The notes beneath the pieces were generated by a model that did no database searches, was not told where the DNA came from, and worked only from the letters and a program-made list of their open reading frames with translations. Below are positions 1-11,496 of a stretch of DNA of 64,000 bases, piece by piece. Position numbers and translations under genes: made by a program. Position 1 is the first letter of the stretch. Every line of letters starts with the position of its first letter. The stretch covers positions 1,997,461,659 through 1,997,525,658 of the forward strand of contig NC_056733.1 in assembly GCF_019279795.1 (NCBI RefSeq). The letters are read 5' to 3'. Origin of the DNA: Protopterus annectens. Taxonomy: Eukaryota; Chordata; Ceratodontiformes; Protopteridae.

Positions 1-29
1 GGAGTTCCATTCCGAGAGAGGCCAACTGT

Positions 30-34
<5 letters not shown>

Positions 35-91
<57 letters not shown>
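35..91. repeat. (TG)n microsatellite
   Basis: An almost pure TG dinucleotide run of about 57 bases, flanked by interrupted TG/TCTG sequence. Confidence 0.95.
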
Positions 92-92
<1 letters not shown>

Positions 93-230
93 TCTGTCTG
101 CCTGAGACAAGAGCAATGCTTTTTAAAGTATGCACACTCTGTACAATTCACATGACCACCTTTGGCAATCCTGCTGATGTCACCCACCTAGGAATACACC
201 TCTAGGACTGCTGTAACCCAGTATTCACCA

Positions 231-297
231 TAGCACATGCTGTAACTACATATTGCTGTAGTGTGATACACTAGGTAGGTAGGGGTTTGATTCCAGG
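231..297 (+). repeat. tRNA-like SINE relic, copy 1
   Basis: A box A-like start (TAGCACATG followed by GTAACT) lies about 50 bases upstream of a box B-like GGGGTTTGATTCC. The same pair with nearly the same spacing recurs at 1,651-1,714, which argues for copies of one Pol III-derived family. No poly-A tail or target duplication is visible, so the element ends are unknown. Confidence 0.35.
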
Positions 298-1650
298 ACA
301 TGGCAGTTGTGTTTTTGACTGTCAGAGCCTGTGTGGAGGTGGCTGTGAGTGTCTAACCACTGGACATGTTGGGGAGCAGATTTTGTAGTTTTCCTATATG
401 GTGTCCGTCTTATGTCACAATGTCCACCTCACGAGGAGTACAGATGTCAGTCAGCCACGAGACTGTGTTGGCAAGCCATACCCCTACATCTGGCAAAAGG
501 CCTGGTGAACAAAGTATGCAACCCTACTAGTACCCGGAATACGTCCTGAACCCATGTGTCATACACAAACACACTTGCCTAGAATATCCCGCTATGTTGC
601 TAGTACCCTGCACATTGATGACAGATAGGCATGGTTTGATTGCAGTGGGCTGCAGAGGACATGGCACCCTGTACAGCAGTATAATAGGCACATAATTGTG
701 GACAATGTGCCTTCACTATGTTCCCCACTGGATGCCTGCAACATATGTGGTGCCATCAAATGTGATCCACAGAGGCCATACAATGCCTTACACATGTGCC
801 CTGTATGGACCAATGCCACTGGCACCAGGGAATACCTGTATCATGCTATCAATGCAGGTGCAGGGTCAACCTGCTGACTATAAGCAGGTTCTGCCACACC
901 AGGCCAGTATTGGCATATCGGAGGATAACAGTCTGTGTATACAACATGTGCCAGCCAAACCAGGTACATCTGTACATGCCACTGTACATTATTGTGGGAC
1001 ATGCACATCCCAAGCAATGTCCATGTCAAGGACTATTAAACACAGACATGGCACGCATTGCAAAGCTATGGCCATACACAATGGTAACCAGGATGTCAGG
1101 GCAGTTCATACAATACCCATCTGTGTGGGACATTGCAGACACTACACCCCTGTACCACACTGCACACCATTGTCGGGTGGCGTGATGCCAAGGATTACCC
1201 CTCACCCAGCCTTGTACAGCCATCTTGCACAGCCAACCAATACACATCCATAAAGCAATGCACACATGCATGTCAGTACTGGCACCTTGTGTCTGCATGT
1301 GGGGTATGATGCTCCCAACCACAGTCACTCCCAGTATAATTCCCATTGGCATACCAACAGATGTCAAACACGTTCACATGCCCTAGCCCATAGAACCTCC
1401 AGATGTGGTGCATGTAGTACCTGTGCATTACTGCAGTGTGTCAAACTAAGTAGTTAGGGAGTGTATTTGTGGGCCTGGCAAAGAGTGTCAATGTTAGTCC
1501 TTTAGACAGTGTGGTTGTGTTGACAATGACATCTGTTCATGTGGACAGCCATGTGTGCTACACCTAATGTTTGTCTACTATATCTCTGTTACAGATGTCG
1601 CTCACCAACACACATATATGTTCTTACAGCACACCAATGTGTCAGCTTTG

Positions 1651-1714
1651 TAGCACATGGAGTAACTGCATGCACTTGTAATAGTAATGACTTGTCAGTC
1701 AGGGGTTTGACCCC
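1651..1714 (+). repeat. tRNA-like SINE relic, copy 2
   Basis: Shares TAGCACATG, GTAACT and GGGGTTTGA..CC with the copy at 231-297, in the same order and at almost the same spacing. The middle differs. A tRNA-derived SINE head is the best reading; a chance resemblance in biased sequence is the alternative. Confidence 0.35.
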
Positions 1715-3892
1715 TGTACTGGTAGGTGTGTGACAGACGATGCTTAGGTTTTAGTCTCCAAGGCCTTCTCTGATGTACTTTGCCTCTGTCTGTCCCTCCC
1801 ATACACTCTCTGGTGGATGTGGAGGTGTACACCTGCTCAGCAGCAGCTTGTGTATTGTAAGTGATAGTCATGATCAGGTGATGGCCTCTGCACCTATTGC
1901 AGTCCTCCTCTAGCTGATTGCATGTGGAACAGCTGTGATGATGTTCCCATAGCCATTCGCATGAAAAGCACAGTACAATATCTAGGAACATCATGTTGGT
2001 GTTTGTCCATGACAGTTGCTGTGAGTGGTACCTGGATCTGGTGTTTGGAAACGGCATCACAGGAGATATCTGGATGTTCCTCAAACAACATACACAGTGG
2101 GAAATAGCCTAAAGACAGGAGGGTGATGTGCCAGACATGACTACAGCATGTAAGTGTAGCTATGCTTCATTGAGACTACCACCTGTTTAACAAGTTGTGT
2201 GTGGTAATGGCTATTCTGCATGTTTTAAAACTGACAAGACAGTGCTCTGTTCATGAGAGACCCCCATCTGTAGGGCCATCTGTGGACTGGTCAGTGTGTG
2301 GAACCATTTGTTTCCTGTGTTAATCACTGAACACACATCTGTGAACAGCAGGAGCATAGTGTGAGGATTGCAACCAGTACATGGTGATAGTAATGTGTTA
2401 CTGCCATCGCATCCCTGACTGGACATATGTCACATGAAACAGTGGTATGACAGACACTGTCTGGGGTTCTCAGTGACATGCCAATAATGGGCCACTGTTC
2501 ATAGCTGCAATCACAAGTCTTCTACACTTTGTACAGATGTCATGCAGTGTTCTGCTCCCTCTGCAAATGTATACCATCTGTTGTGTTGGGTTGATTGTCA
2601 TATCTATGCATGCTGTTGTAAGTAATCCTGAATTCTGTTGACTATTACTAAGCCATATCTGTGTTTAAACTGCAACACCATAGGCTGTATGGGTTTGGAG
2701 GTCCCAGCAGAACCTCCTGTCCCACTTCAGCTGGCCATGGCACTGGGCACCAGCACATCTGGGGCCCAGCCTTGGACCTCCACCTCTGTTGGCTCTGCAC
2801 CACCTTCTGGTGGTACCGCCACTGAGGATGGGGCTTGTCCCCTCTGGGAGCAGGTACAGACAGGAACATGTTCTCTGTCGTACAGTCCCGGATGTGGTCC
2901 ATAGGGGGCTCAATAAGGGGTTTTGAGGCCAGATACACCAGCTCAAGGGCAGAGTGTCACATTTACAGGGTGAGGCTGCCCCCCCTAGACAGCCCCCAGC
3001 ACTGCCACCTTTGCAGCTGTTTTGGTGCAGTGGTGGCTGCCCATGGCTGGGGACCTCCGTCCCACTGTTTCCATCTGGGGGCTCATGGGCTTGTGAATGC
3101 TGAACACCCCTCCCCATCTGAGATGTATCCCCCCACGTGTCATATACCAACCCTGTATGCTGTCTTGTCTGTCATCCTAACCTACCTATCCTCCACGGGC
3201 ATACCTACTCTCCTTCCCCCACATCCCACTTTCGCCCTACGGAAACATAAGATCAATCGGTTTCTGGAACAACATTTGCCCCATACATAGCTGTCTATTT
3301 CACACACGTGTCCACTAGACACATGTAACCCTTTTAATATGCATCACAACATACTCCAGTTGTCCTCACCCCTGTCTCTCTGGTGCACGATCCTAGTATG
3401 CACATGACTCCTACATGTTCCAGGTACACGTGATGCGGACGGCCCCATTGTACACAACACTACCGGTCCCTCTATGGCTACCCCATTTACCTTTATCATG
3501 ATGATGATGTCGCACACAGCACCTTGCAAGAGTACTGTTCTCACATAATGATTGGACAGGAACTGTTGTGTTAATGTAAATAACATGCACAGAGTGATGT
3601 ATACGGTCAATGTACAAATATTTGCATGTATGAATGACACGTCTGTCTGAGGGAGTCTTGATATTACATAGGACAACACCACTACATAATACAGGTGTCG
3701 CTGGTGTTTCCCTTTTCATTCGTTTGTAATGCTTTGTTGTCACATGGTATGGCCCTGTTATATCTTTATATATGTATGTACCTATATGCTGGACATAAAC
3801 ACTCACACATACATCTACATGATGAAACACATTTCCTATACTGTTGAATGACTGGATGATATGTTTGTGATAATGTCCGATGTCTGTATATC

Positions 3893-3960
3893 TGCCATGG
3901 CTTATTGGTAAGTCACAATAGCTGTGTGTGCAGGGTCCTGGTTTCGAGCCTTGCAGAGGC
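3893..3960 (+). repeat. tRNA-like segment, probable SINE relic
   Basis: A box A-like TGGCTTATTGGTAAGT is followed after a normal tRNA spacing by a box B-like GGTTTCGAGCC. The acceptor and anticodon stems do not pair convincingly, so this is not called a functional tRNA gene. Confidence 0.4.
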
Positions 3961-5509
3961 CATTTATTTTGTTGCAGGGCAGAACAAGGCCATTGTATAC
4001 AGAGTGATTAAGGCACATTAAAGCAGTTGTGAGTGGGTGTGCATGGGTTTGCATGGTGCTAAGCAATGCTAACCTCTGGTTACAGTTTCTTGCACTCAGT
4101 TAGCCTCTACATTGCTTTACCAGTGTAATACTCGCATACTGGTGGCCAAACAGGCTTACACCTGCTTGCTCCCACACTTGCAAATGCAGTGTATTTGGTG
4201 TTTGCATCTGACACTCACACCCCTGGGTGGGAGTGAGGACTACGATATTACCTTGTGATGCCTATTACATTGGATTACATGCCTACAGTATCGGGAATGG
4301 GTGCCCATTAGGCGATGGCATGCCATTCGACTGTACGGAATCCGCGGCCTGTCTAGAGTTTGATTCATATTATTGGTGTGTTCCTCTTACAATCTGCACA
4401 TGTCTGGCTAATACATGGGAACTGAAACTCTTCAATACAAACAAGTAATTGGGTTTTGGAACCCACATCCTTTAGCTGAGTCATGCTACTGCATACCTAA
4501 TATTCTATATTTCTAAGGTTGTCAGTGGAATATGTGCTTTCTGTCCCTATCAGACCTCTCATATGATTAGGGAAAATACAAACTGAATCAGGGACACAGC
4601 ATAACAACATCAGGGACACATTTAAATTATTGGTGCTATTAACCTGACATATTGACAGACAGAGCATATGACTTCATACACATTTTCTGAGGTAAATGAT
4701 GTTTATAACTCTTAATTGTTGTCGTTATTCATTACATGTAATTCACCATCTTTCCTAAAATGTCACTAGCTTTAGGAGGGTTTAAGTGGGACAGAGTTAG
4801 AAACTGAGTCGAAATCAGGGACGTCCCTGGAAATCGGGGACAGTTCAAAGGTATGGTCCCTATTTGCTCCCCAATGGTTTATAGCTGGTCCAGTGGATGT
4901 GCTCTTAGGGGTTGAGAGGTATGGGCATCAGCTATGCCCATTTCGGAATATTACTTACATCCCCGGGGTGGTCCTAATACGACTGCGCCAGCCAACACCT
5001 GCACGCCTAGGCCCATAATTGCATACCCATAGTTCCCCCACCTGCCACTCCTCTACAGCACTCATCCTTACTGTGGGTGCAGGTGGATTATAAACACACC
5101 ACTACACACTGCCCACTCTCGCCATGTCAGGACACATGTTGTACATTGTGTCAACCCATAGGTTATCAGGTATGCACAGCCTACTGGTCCATGTACATCT
5201 ACAGCCTGGTTTGATAAGTCATTACCGGGACTGCCTTCGATCATTAATTTTTGGTGTCCCACAAGGGACATCGATGTCTATGTTTCAAGATTAGACCTTG
5301 CAGGTCTCTCCCACTGGTAGTATCCTGCTGGTGGTCTGGGAAGCAGTGGTGTGTTTACCTTTATTGTGTGTCTGTATGTCTCACCGGCCTAGCTGAGCGG
5401 TGGGGGGGGGGTTGATGCTACGTGTTACATGTTTGTTTAGACCCCTCACCCCCATATGTTACTCGTAACTGCTGTATCACATCCTAGCTATATACATGTG
5501 TATATTTAC

Positions 5510-5514
<5 letters not shown>

Positions 5515-5545
<31 letters not shown>
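5515..5545. repeat. (TA)n microsatellite
   Basis: Short pure TA run inside the first unit of the diverged array, followed by imperfect TATATA/TGTATA sequence to about 5,630. Confidence 0.9.
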
Positions 5546-5547
<2 letters not shown>

Positions 5548-6486
5548 ATTTACATTACTATATACAGATATATCTGTATATGTATGCACATGTATATTTA
5601 TATTTTGCTGTCTATATATATATATCTAACGACATATAGGTCTATGGGTGTCTGCATATGTTTATATTTATATGTGGGTATGTATCTGTAGTCTGTCTTT
5701 GTTTGTATACATTTGTACTATGGAGAGGGAGAGGCTTATCTCTATGTCGCTATGGGTAGATATACACACGCATATCTCTACATATATACGTCTACATCTG
5801 GGTATTCCTTTCCTTGCCATATAGATTACACTTTGCTGCAGTGGGACTTGTAGTAGATGTGGCTGCTTGTTGGGTGACGCCTCTGCCCAATGAACACATT
5901 CGCTTACATCCCTAGGGCTGTCCATATAGGCCCACATCAGCCAACACTTGCACACCTAGACCCATAAGTAGTTGCCCATAGTTCCTCCACCCTCGCCTCC
6001 TCAACAGCACCCATCCTTAGTCTGGGTCCTGGTCTTTTCTGGACACACCACTATACGCTGCCCACTCTCCACTTCACGGGACCCATTTCATACAATTGTC
6101 TCGGCCCATGGGTCATCAGGGTTTCCCACCCTTGTATTCCATGTCTGTATACACCGTGGCCAAAATGGCCGGTCTATCACCTTCTTTTGGTTTGGGCAAT
6201 TTTTGGGGTGTCCCGCAAGGGATGCTCCAGTCTGTGTTCCAAGATTAGAATTCACGAGTTCACTGTGTACCCCCCTGGTTGTATCCTGCCTGTTTTCTGG
6301 GGAGCAGTGGGCTCTTTACATTGTTTGCGTGTATGTTTCCCATGTCTGGCTGGGGGGGGGTGGAAGGGCATGCTACATCTTTCATGTTTCTTGCTTGGGC
6401 TCCTCAATTCCATTGGCATAGCCTGTGAATATATGTCATTCTTGTGTGCTGTTTCCTATCATAGCTGTATATCTGTGTATATCTAC

Positions 6487-6487
6487 G

Positions 6488-6577
<90 letters not shown>

Positions 6578-6578
6578 G

Positions 6579-6634
<56 letters not shown>

Positions 6635-6645
6635 GTATATGTTCA

Positions 6646-6724
<79 letters not shown>

Positions 6725-6734
6725 CATATATGTA

Positions 6735-6819
<85 letters not shown>
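6487..6819. repeat. Compound (CA)n-(TA)n-(TG)n microsatellite
   Basis: About 330 bases of CA, then long TA runs with small interruptions, ending in about 48 bases of TG. It can form strong hairpins and cruciforms. The Tyr/Ile-rich open frames through it are artefacts of the repeat. Confidence 0.95.
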
Positions 6820-6820
<1 letters not shown>

Positions 6821-7030
6821 TGTAAAGCAATACATACCCCACACAAATGCACTTACACATGCGTACTGGTGTTTATATACGCTTGACCTGCTTACTAGTG
6901 CCTTATTCATTATGACACTGACACTTTACTCCAGTTATCTTTTAATTGATATTTTGCAGGTTATACAGTGGACAGATGTTGCAATATGTTCATGTATGGA
7001 TTACCAATGGTAATTGGTATGTGATACAGT

Positions 7031-7089
7031 GGGATTCGGTACAGAAATGTCTGTTCGTTAGGGGATTGCTCTAACAATGCACTATTGCT
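7031..7089 (-). repeat. tRNA-like SINE relic
   Basis: On the minus strand an AGCAATAGTGCA..GTTAGAGCA box A-like region, a CCCCTAAC anticodon-loop-like region and a GTACCGAATCCC box B-like region are spaced as in a tRNA. It resembles the minus-strand copy at 8,735-8,793, including the CTAAC loop. Confidence 0.45.
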
Positions 7090-7538
7090 ATGCTGCTTCA
7101 TTTGCATGTATACCCATGCCTCCTGGTTCCCCAAACACACACCCCAATGCCTCCCTAACACTGCTGTCATCCATTCTCCAGTCAGATTTGCGGTGTATCC
7201 ACAACACTACACATTGGCCACTCCCTACTCCTATAGACCCATCCCTTCAGTTGACTCACTCCACGTATCCTCAGAACTCCCAAACGTTTAGTCCACAAAC
7301 ATTGGTGACGTGAGCGACCAAAAGAATACTATTCGCAATTTTTGGGTTGTCCCACATGGGACACGCATGTGTTTATGGCAAGATTAGACTGTATACTTAT
7401 TACATCCTTAATCCTGTTAACATGACACTACAATTAATTAATATGTATGACTATGTGGTAACGCACACGTTACACATGAGAGCCTAATTATGTACGTGTT
7501 CGGCATATTTCTTTTACAAATAGACCAGTTTAGTAATT

Positions 7539-7609
7539 GGCGTTGCCGTAGCGGTTAGGTCACAGGAATTATTCCATGTGTAGGGAAGTCCTCACATTTG
7601 ATTATTGTC
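7539..7609 (+). repeat. tRNA-like SINE relic
   Basis: A box A-like GCCGTAGCGGTTAGGTCA and a weak box B-like TCACATTTGATTA at tRNA spacing. The D-arm-like GCGGTTAG word is well kept; the T-arm is decayed. Confidence 0.4.
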
Positions 7610-8357
7610 AGCACAGCACTGACTTTGGACATTGTACACACTTCTGCGTTTTAGCAGTTTCGTCCCATCTCTCTTCTGCACAGCCTATTATTCCATCTAC
7701 TGTCGAGGTTTGTTAGTGCACATTTGTGTTATTTATGTCTACAAATGGAATGCATGTGTTACAGAGAATGTACTTCTTTATATTGATGTCTGCATGTGTG
7801 TATGCATAAATACCTATAACAAACTCGCTGACCTCCATGGGGCAGTCCAGTTAGAACCGGGCCATCCAACCCTGGCATGCCTGGCGCCATAATTTCATAC
7901 CCATAGTTCCTCCACCCCATCCGTGTTCAAAATACACGCATACCTTCCATTGTCCACTTGTTATCGCAGCCATGACACACCAACACATATTGCCCTCTCC
8001 AGAGCATTAGGGGCCCTACACATATGTTGTCCCACCCCATGTATTCTCAGGCTCTCCCACCATTTAGTCTTTGAACATACCTGCCCTTGCTTGTGTAATG
8101 GTCGGAAGGCCAAATGGCCTATATAATTTTTGGGTAGTCCCAGCAGGGACTACCCTCTGTGTGTAAAATAGACTTAGCAAATCAAAGATGTTACTCCCAC
8201 TGGTAATATCCTGCCTGTGGTGTGAGTAGCAATGCTTTGCTCACCCCTGCCCAGCTGGATTTGACATACGCTGACAGTGCTATATAATACTGGGGTTGCT
8301 GTTGATTCCCTTCTCCTTTCTTTTGTATGCTTTAATGTTACATCATTCTTTCTTCAT

Positions 8358-8402
<45 letters not shown>

Positions 8403-8430
8403 TATACACATGCATATATATGTATATATC

Positions 8431-8484
<54 letters not shown>
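8358..8484. repeat. (TA)n microsatellite with CA interruptions
   Basis: Two TA runs separated by CACATA/TGCATA-type sequence, at the place in the fourth array unit that corresponds to the TA tract after unit 2. Confidence 0.95.
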
Positions 8485-8734
8485 CCGTTTATACTTATAT
8501 ACATTTCCTATGTTGGGCACTGATTAGACCCACGCATGTGCACTCAGACTTGCTTACTGGTACTTATATGTGTTTACTGCTGCTTATTTGTGCTTACACC
8601 TGCTTACTAGTACCTTATTCATTATGACAGTGCCACTTTGCTTGAATGATATTTAAGTTAAATATCTCCTGCGATACTCTTATGTCAGTTTTACGGCAAA
8701 ATGACCCACATGGAAAATGATTTGTGCTATTGTT

Positions 8735-8793
8735 GGGCTCGAACTGTGAATTCCTGTTTGTTAGACGGATGCTCTGAACACTATACTATTGCC
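8735..8793 (-). repeat. tRNA-like SINE relic (Val-like anticodon loop)
   Basis: Minus strand reads GGCAATAGTATAGTG..CAGAGCATCCGTCTAACA..AGTTCGAGCCC: a box A-like start, a CTAACA anticodon-loop-like region (AAC would be valine) and a good box B. The acceptor stem is absent. Together with 7,031-7,089 it defines a small family. Confidence 0.5.
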
Positions 8794-8799
8794 ACTTAT

Positions 8800-9476
8800 A
8801 TTGATTCCATGTGTTATTCTCTATTTTAATGAATATGATGTGTAAGCTACGCTCGGCGGAGGGCAGCGACGTGCAGACATGCTGCGCTTTGCTTACACCT
8901 TCGATATTGCAGCGATTCGAATGCATAATATGGACACAGGGACAGAGAATCTAATTGTGAAAGTTCTACGGACAGGGCTCAACATTCCACTATGTGCTTG
9001 TGTGTTTACTACTATTAATTTATTTCACTGTTCGTGGACACTCTTGTATGCTTAGCATACATTTCGGTATCCATGGACACTGAATTACTGACTTACTATT
9101 AGGGGTGGGCTCTACTAGTAGGCTTTGCAAGTGTCGGGGCATATTTACGTCTCCGTAGAGCAGTTGTGCACGCCCCCTGCACTCGCACACTTTTCCTGTG
9201 CACGTCGAGTTTGTGGCAGCATGCCCTCATACATATTCATATGGCGCTGCTGCACCATCTGTAGTGAGAATGCTCAGTGCAAGGCTAAAACCATCCTTGC
9301 GCCGAGCTTCTTGAATCCCGGGGCCAGTTTTTATTGGGGCTATTATTGTTATCATTGATATTGTTTGCCTTTATAGTTACATAGAGTGGTGTGTGTTGTT
9401 GGATTATATATTATATAGTTAGAGCCCTACATTTTTTTCTTTGGGGCTATTATTATAGTTATAAGAGTGCTTTACC
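8800..9476. other. Sequence upstream of DIRS-A, no gene seen
   Basis: No coding sequence is recognised. GGGGCTATTATT occurs twice (about 9,336 and 9,443), the second just upstream of the gag start. A left inverted repeat matching the right end of DIRS-A was looked for and not found, so the true left end of DIRS-A is either lost or too diverged to see. Confidence 0.4.
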
Positions 9477-11448
9477 ATGTCTCAAGAGAAGGCTAAATCT
9501 TGTTTCAAGAAATGTCCCAAATGTGGACAAAATATGTCTATCACAGATGGGCACACAGACTGTGTTTATTATCTAGGTGAGCTTCACTTTCAAGAAAATT
9601 GTGCCATCTGTCACTCATTTAGTTCTCGCGTTCTCCATGAATGCAAGAGTAAGTTAGTGGCTAGAGATTTACTAAAATCTTCTTTTCAAGAAGCCTTGGA
9701 TAAGGACAAACCTGCTATGTCATCAAAAATTTTATCTTCCTACTCGTCCTCGGAGTCGGAGCCGAAAAAGGGCTCATTGATATCCAAATCTAGCTGGACT
9801 ACCACCTCGGCTCCAATGCCTACAGAACCGGAGGTGGTTGTTGTCAGTAGGAGTTGGTTGCCATTATTGAAACCGGTATCTCCTACTCTAAAGTCTAAAA
9901 TTTTAGTCAGAGGCCTCTTCTATAGCTTCCCAGTCCTCAAGACTATCAGATAGGGATGTAGATTGAGTGGTGCATAGGCATTTGCAGTCACAGGCGCTAG
10001 CAAAAATTCTGTCGGGTTTGACCCTTAGGACTTCGGAACCGACCAAGACCCAGCACTCCTCCACCGATTTGACCCAAAGTTTCAGAGCTGGAGTATTCAG
10101 AACCGAAGATTGTGGAACTGCCGGAACTGACACCCCTGGTGCTTTTGGTTCCAACTACTTTAACTTCTTTGGTACCTACCTTAGAGTCTAGGAGCCGACA
10201 CTCGCCGGTTGGGTCTGGAGAGGATAGTCATACCAATCTTTCAGTGCTGACTCTGCCTCTCAGGGCCTCTGCTCGGGTGAGTTCAACACCTACTTTGGGC
10301 TCAGAGCCCATGGCTTCGGTGCCACGGAGACTGCCTGCTTCTATGGATCCAGGTGTCTCTTCGGATCGGAGCCATGGAGCCTTCAATGCTATGAGAAGAG
10401 CGTTGTCCCCTCGGGCACCCATGTCATCAGTACCAGCAATCTCCTCCCCTAAAGCTCCTGTGTCTGCTCTGCTTCATTGATCCCTCAAAAGCGTAGAGAC
10501 CTGGAGTCTCAGGTCCCCCCATCGGGTGAGCCCTGCTCTTCCGGGACCTCCCCAGAAGCTCCCACTGAGGAGGTTCCCAGGAAGAGGATTTGTAAGAGGC
10601 AGCATCTGGACTCCCCACAGGAATCCATCATGTCAGATACTGACTTAGATGAGTCAGAAGTGTCTCCACAGTCCCCCTCTGAAGATATCTCTTTTGGTGA
10701 TATCTTAAAAATACTGAAACAGTGGGGTGGCTGGAACCCCCTTAACCCTACTGATGATGAGTCAGTACTCCTGAAGGCTTTCGGGTCTCAACCCTGGACC
10801 TCTTGGGTGACTCCACCTTTTGATGAGTTGATGGACCTTCTCTCTTGAAAGGTGTGGGAGTCCCCGGATACCATAAAACCAGTCCCTTGGAGGCCTAACA
10901 TATTTATAATGTCACCCCAGAACAAGGCTTTCATTACCAAAGGAGTACCCTGTGATGCTATGGTGGTGGCAGCAGCCACCAAAAAGGAGTTATCGGAGAC
11001 CTCCACATCTGTTCATCCTCCTAATAGGGATTCTAGGATCATGGACAGATACGGAAAGTGCATGTTTAGTTCAGTGGCCTTTACTATTCGATCCCTGAAC
11101 CACCTCACACATTTTACTAGACTACATAGAGATCTCCTTAAGGAGTTGAGAGATACTCTACAGGGTGCGGTAGCTGCGGGGGTCTCAGGTGAGGTAACCT
11201 CCCAGCTTGCTACAATAAATTCCTTTATAAATTCTTCCATGTGTCTGATTTCATATGCAGCTGATGGAATGAGTGGGGCAGCAGCTACAGGAATTGCTCT
11301 TAGGAGACACTCCTGGATGCACTTATGTTCCTTTGTGGAACCCTACAAGCCATCCTTTGTGAACACCCCCTTTGATGGTTCATCACTTTTTGGACTGAAA
11401 GTGAAAACACTTACCAGGTGTGAGCAAGATGGAAAGACTCTGCCGTAG
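9477..11448 (+). pseudogene. gag: DIRS-A gag, frameshifted
   Basis: The start at 9,477 opens MSQEKAK and is followed by a Cys/His cluster (KCPKCGQ, later CAICHSF) found in all gags of this window and probably zinc-binding. A Ser/Pro/Glu-rich middle follows. Frame is lost around 9,950 and regained at 10,477, where a conserved block (ISFGDILKILK; QPWTSWVTPPFDEL) matches DIRS-G gag. A TGA ends that frame at 10,846-10,848, and the frame then continues to 11,448 through the LRRHSWM motif also seen in DIRS-B. Expected role: capsid-like protein packaging element RNA. It cannot give one protein as read. Confidence 0.75.
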
Positions 11449-11496
11449 CAGTCCGTTTTTCCACCCCTACCAGACCTTATCCTAAAGGTTGGAAAA

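Larger units (their letters stand above)
92..4900. other. Non-coding TG/CA-rich DNA, no gene recognised
   Basis: This stretch has only short open frames on both strands. They are rich in His, Cys and Thr, which is what CA/TG-rich sequence gives, and none resembles a known protein. Apart from tRNA-like relics (separate entries) I see no coding gene, no long inverted repeat and no element end. Around 4,590-4,850 the word GGGACA recurs several times without forming a clear repeat unit. Confidence 0.6.
4930..8640. repeat. Array of four diverged ~0.8-1.1 kb units
   Basis: Four stretches share one order of words: a CATACCCATAGTTCCYCCACC-type block (4,991; 5,940; 7,870; the 7,100 copy is weak), then a run naming ACACACCACTA..CTGCCC, then AATTTTTGGG-TGTCCCACA-GGGACA, then CAAGATTAGAC. 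The TGTCCC..GGGAC anchor occurs at about 5,256, 6,208, 7,346 and 8,133, giving spacings of roughly 950, 1,140 and 790. Microsatellites of TA and TG sit between units and account for some of the length difference. No protein is recognisable. It may be a decayed satellite or a tandemly duplicated mobile element. Confidence 0.6.

Noticed and set aside
696..1253. 185-codon plus-strand open frame and overlapping frames
   Set aside because: The frame has no recognisable domain, similar-length frames overlap it on both strands, and its composition reflects CA/TG-rich DNA.
2648..3290. Overlapping open frames on both strands that look Pro/Gly/Cys-rich
   Set aside because: No start context, splice pattern or family resemblance; a diverged exon cannot be excluded but nothing supports one.
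4590..4860. Repeated GGGACA words resembling the hAT MITE at 62,712
   Set aside because: No matching terminal inverted repeats or 8-bp duplication could be found, so a relationship is unsupported.
6187..6910. Long open frames of repeated Tyr-Ile and Thr-His
   Set aside because: They are translations of the TA and TG microsatellite in every frame, not protein genes.
9040..9476. Possible left terminal repeat of DIRS-A
   Set aside because: The complement of the right repeat (14,983-15,040 and inward) was compared with this stretch and no convincing match was seen.
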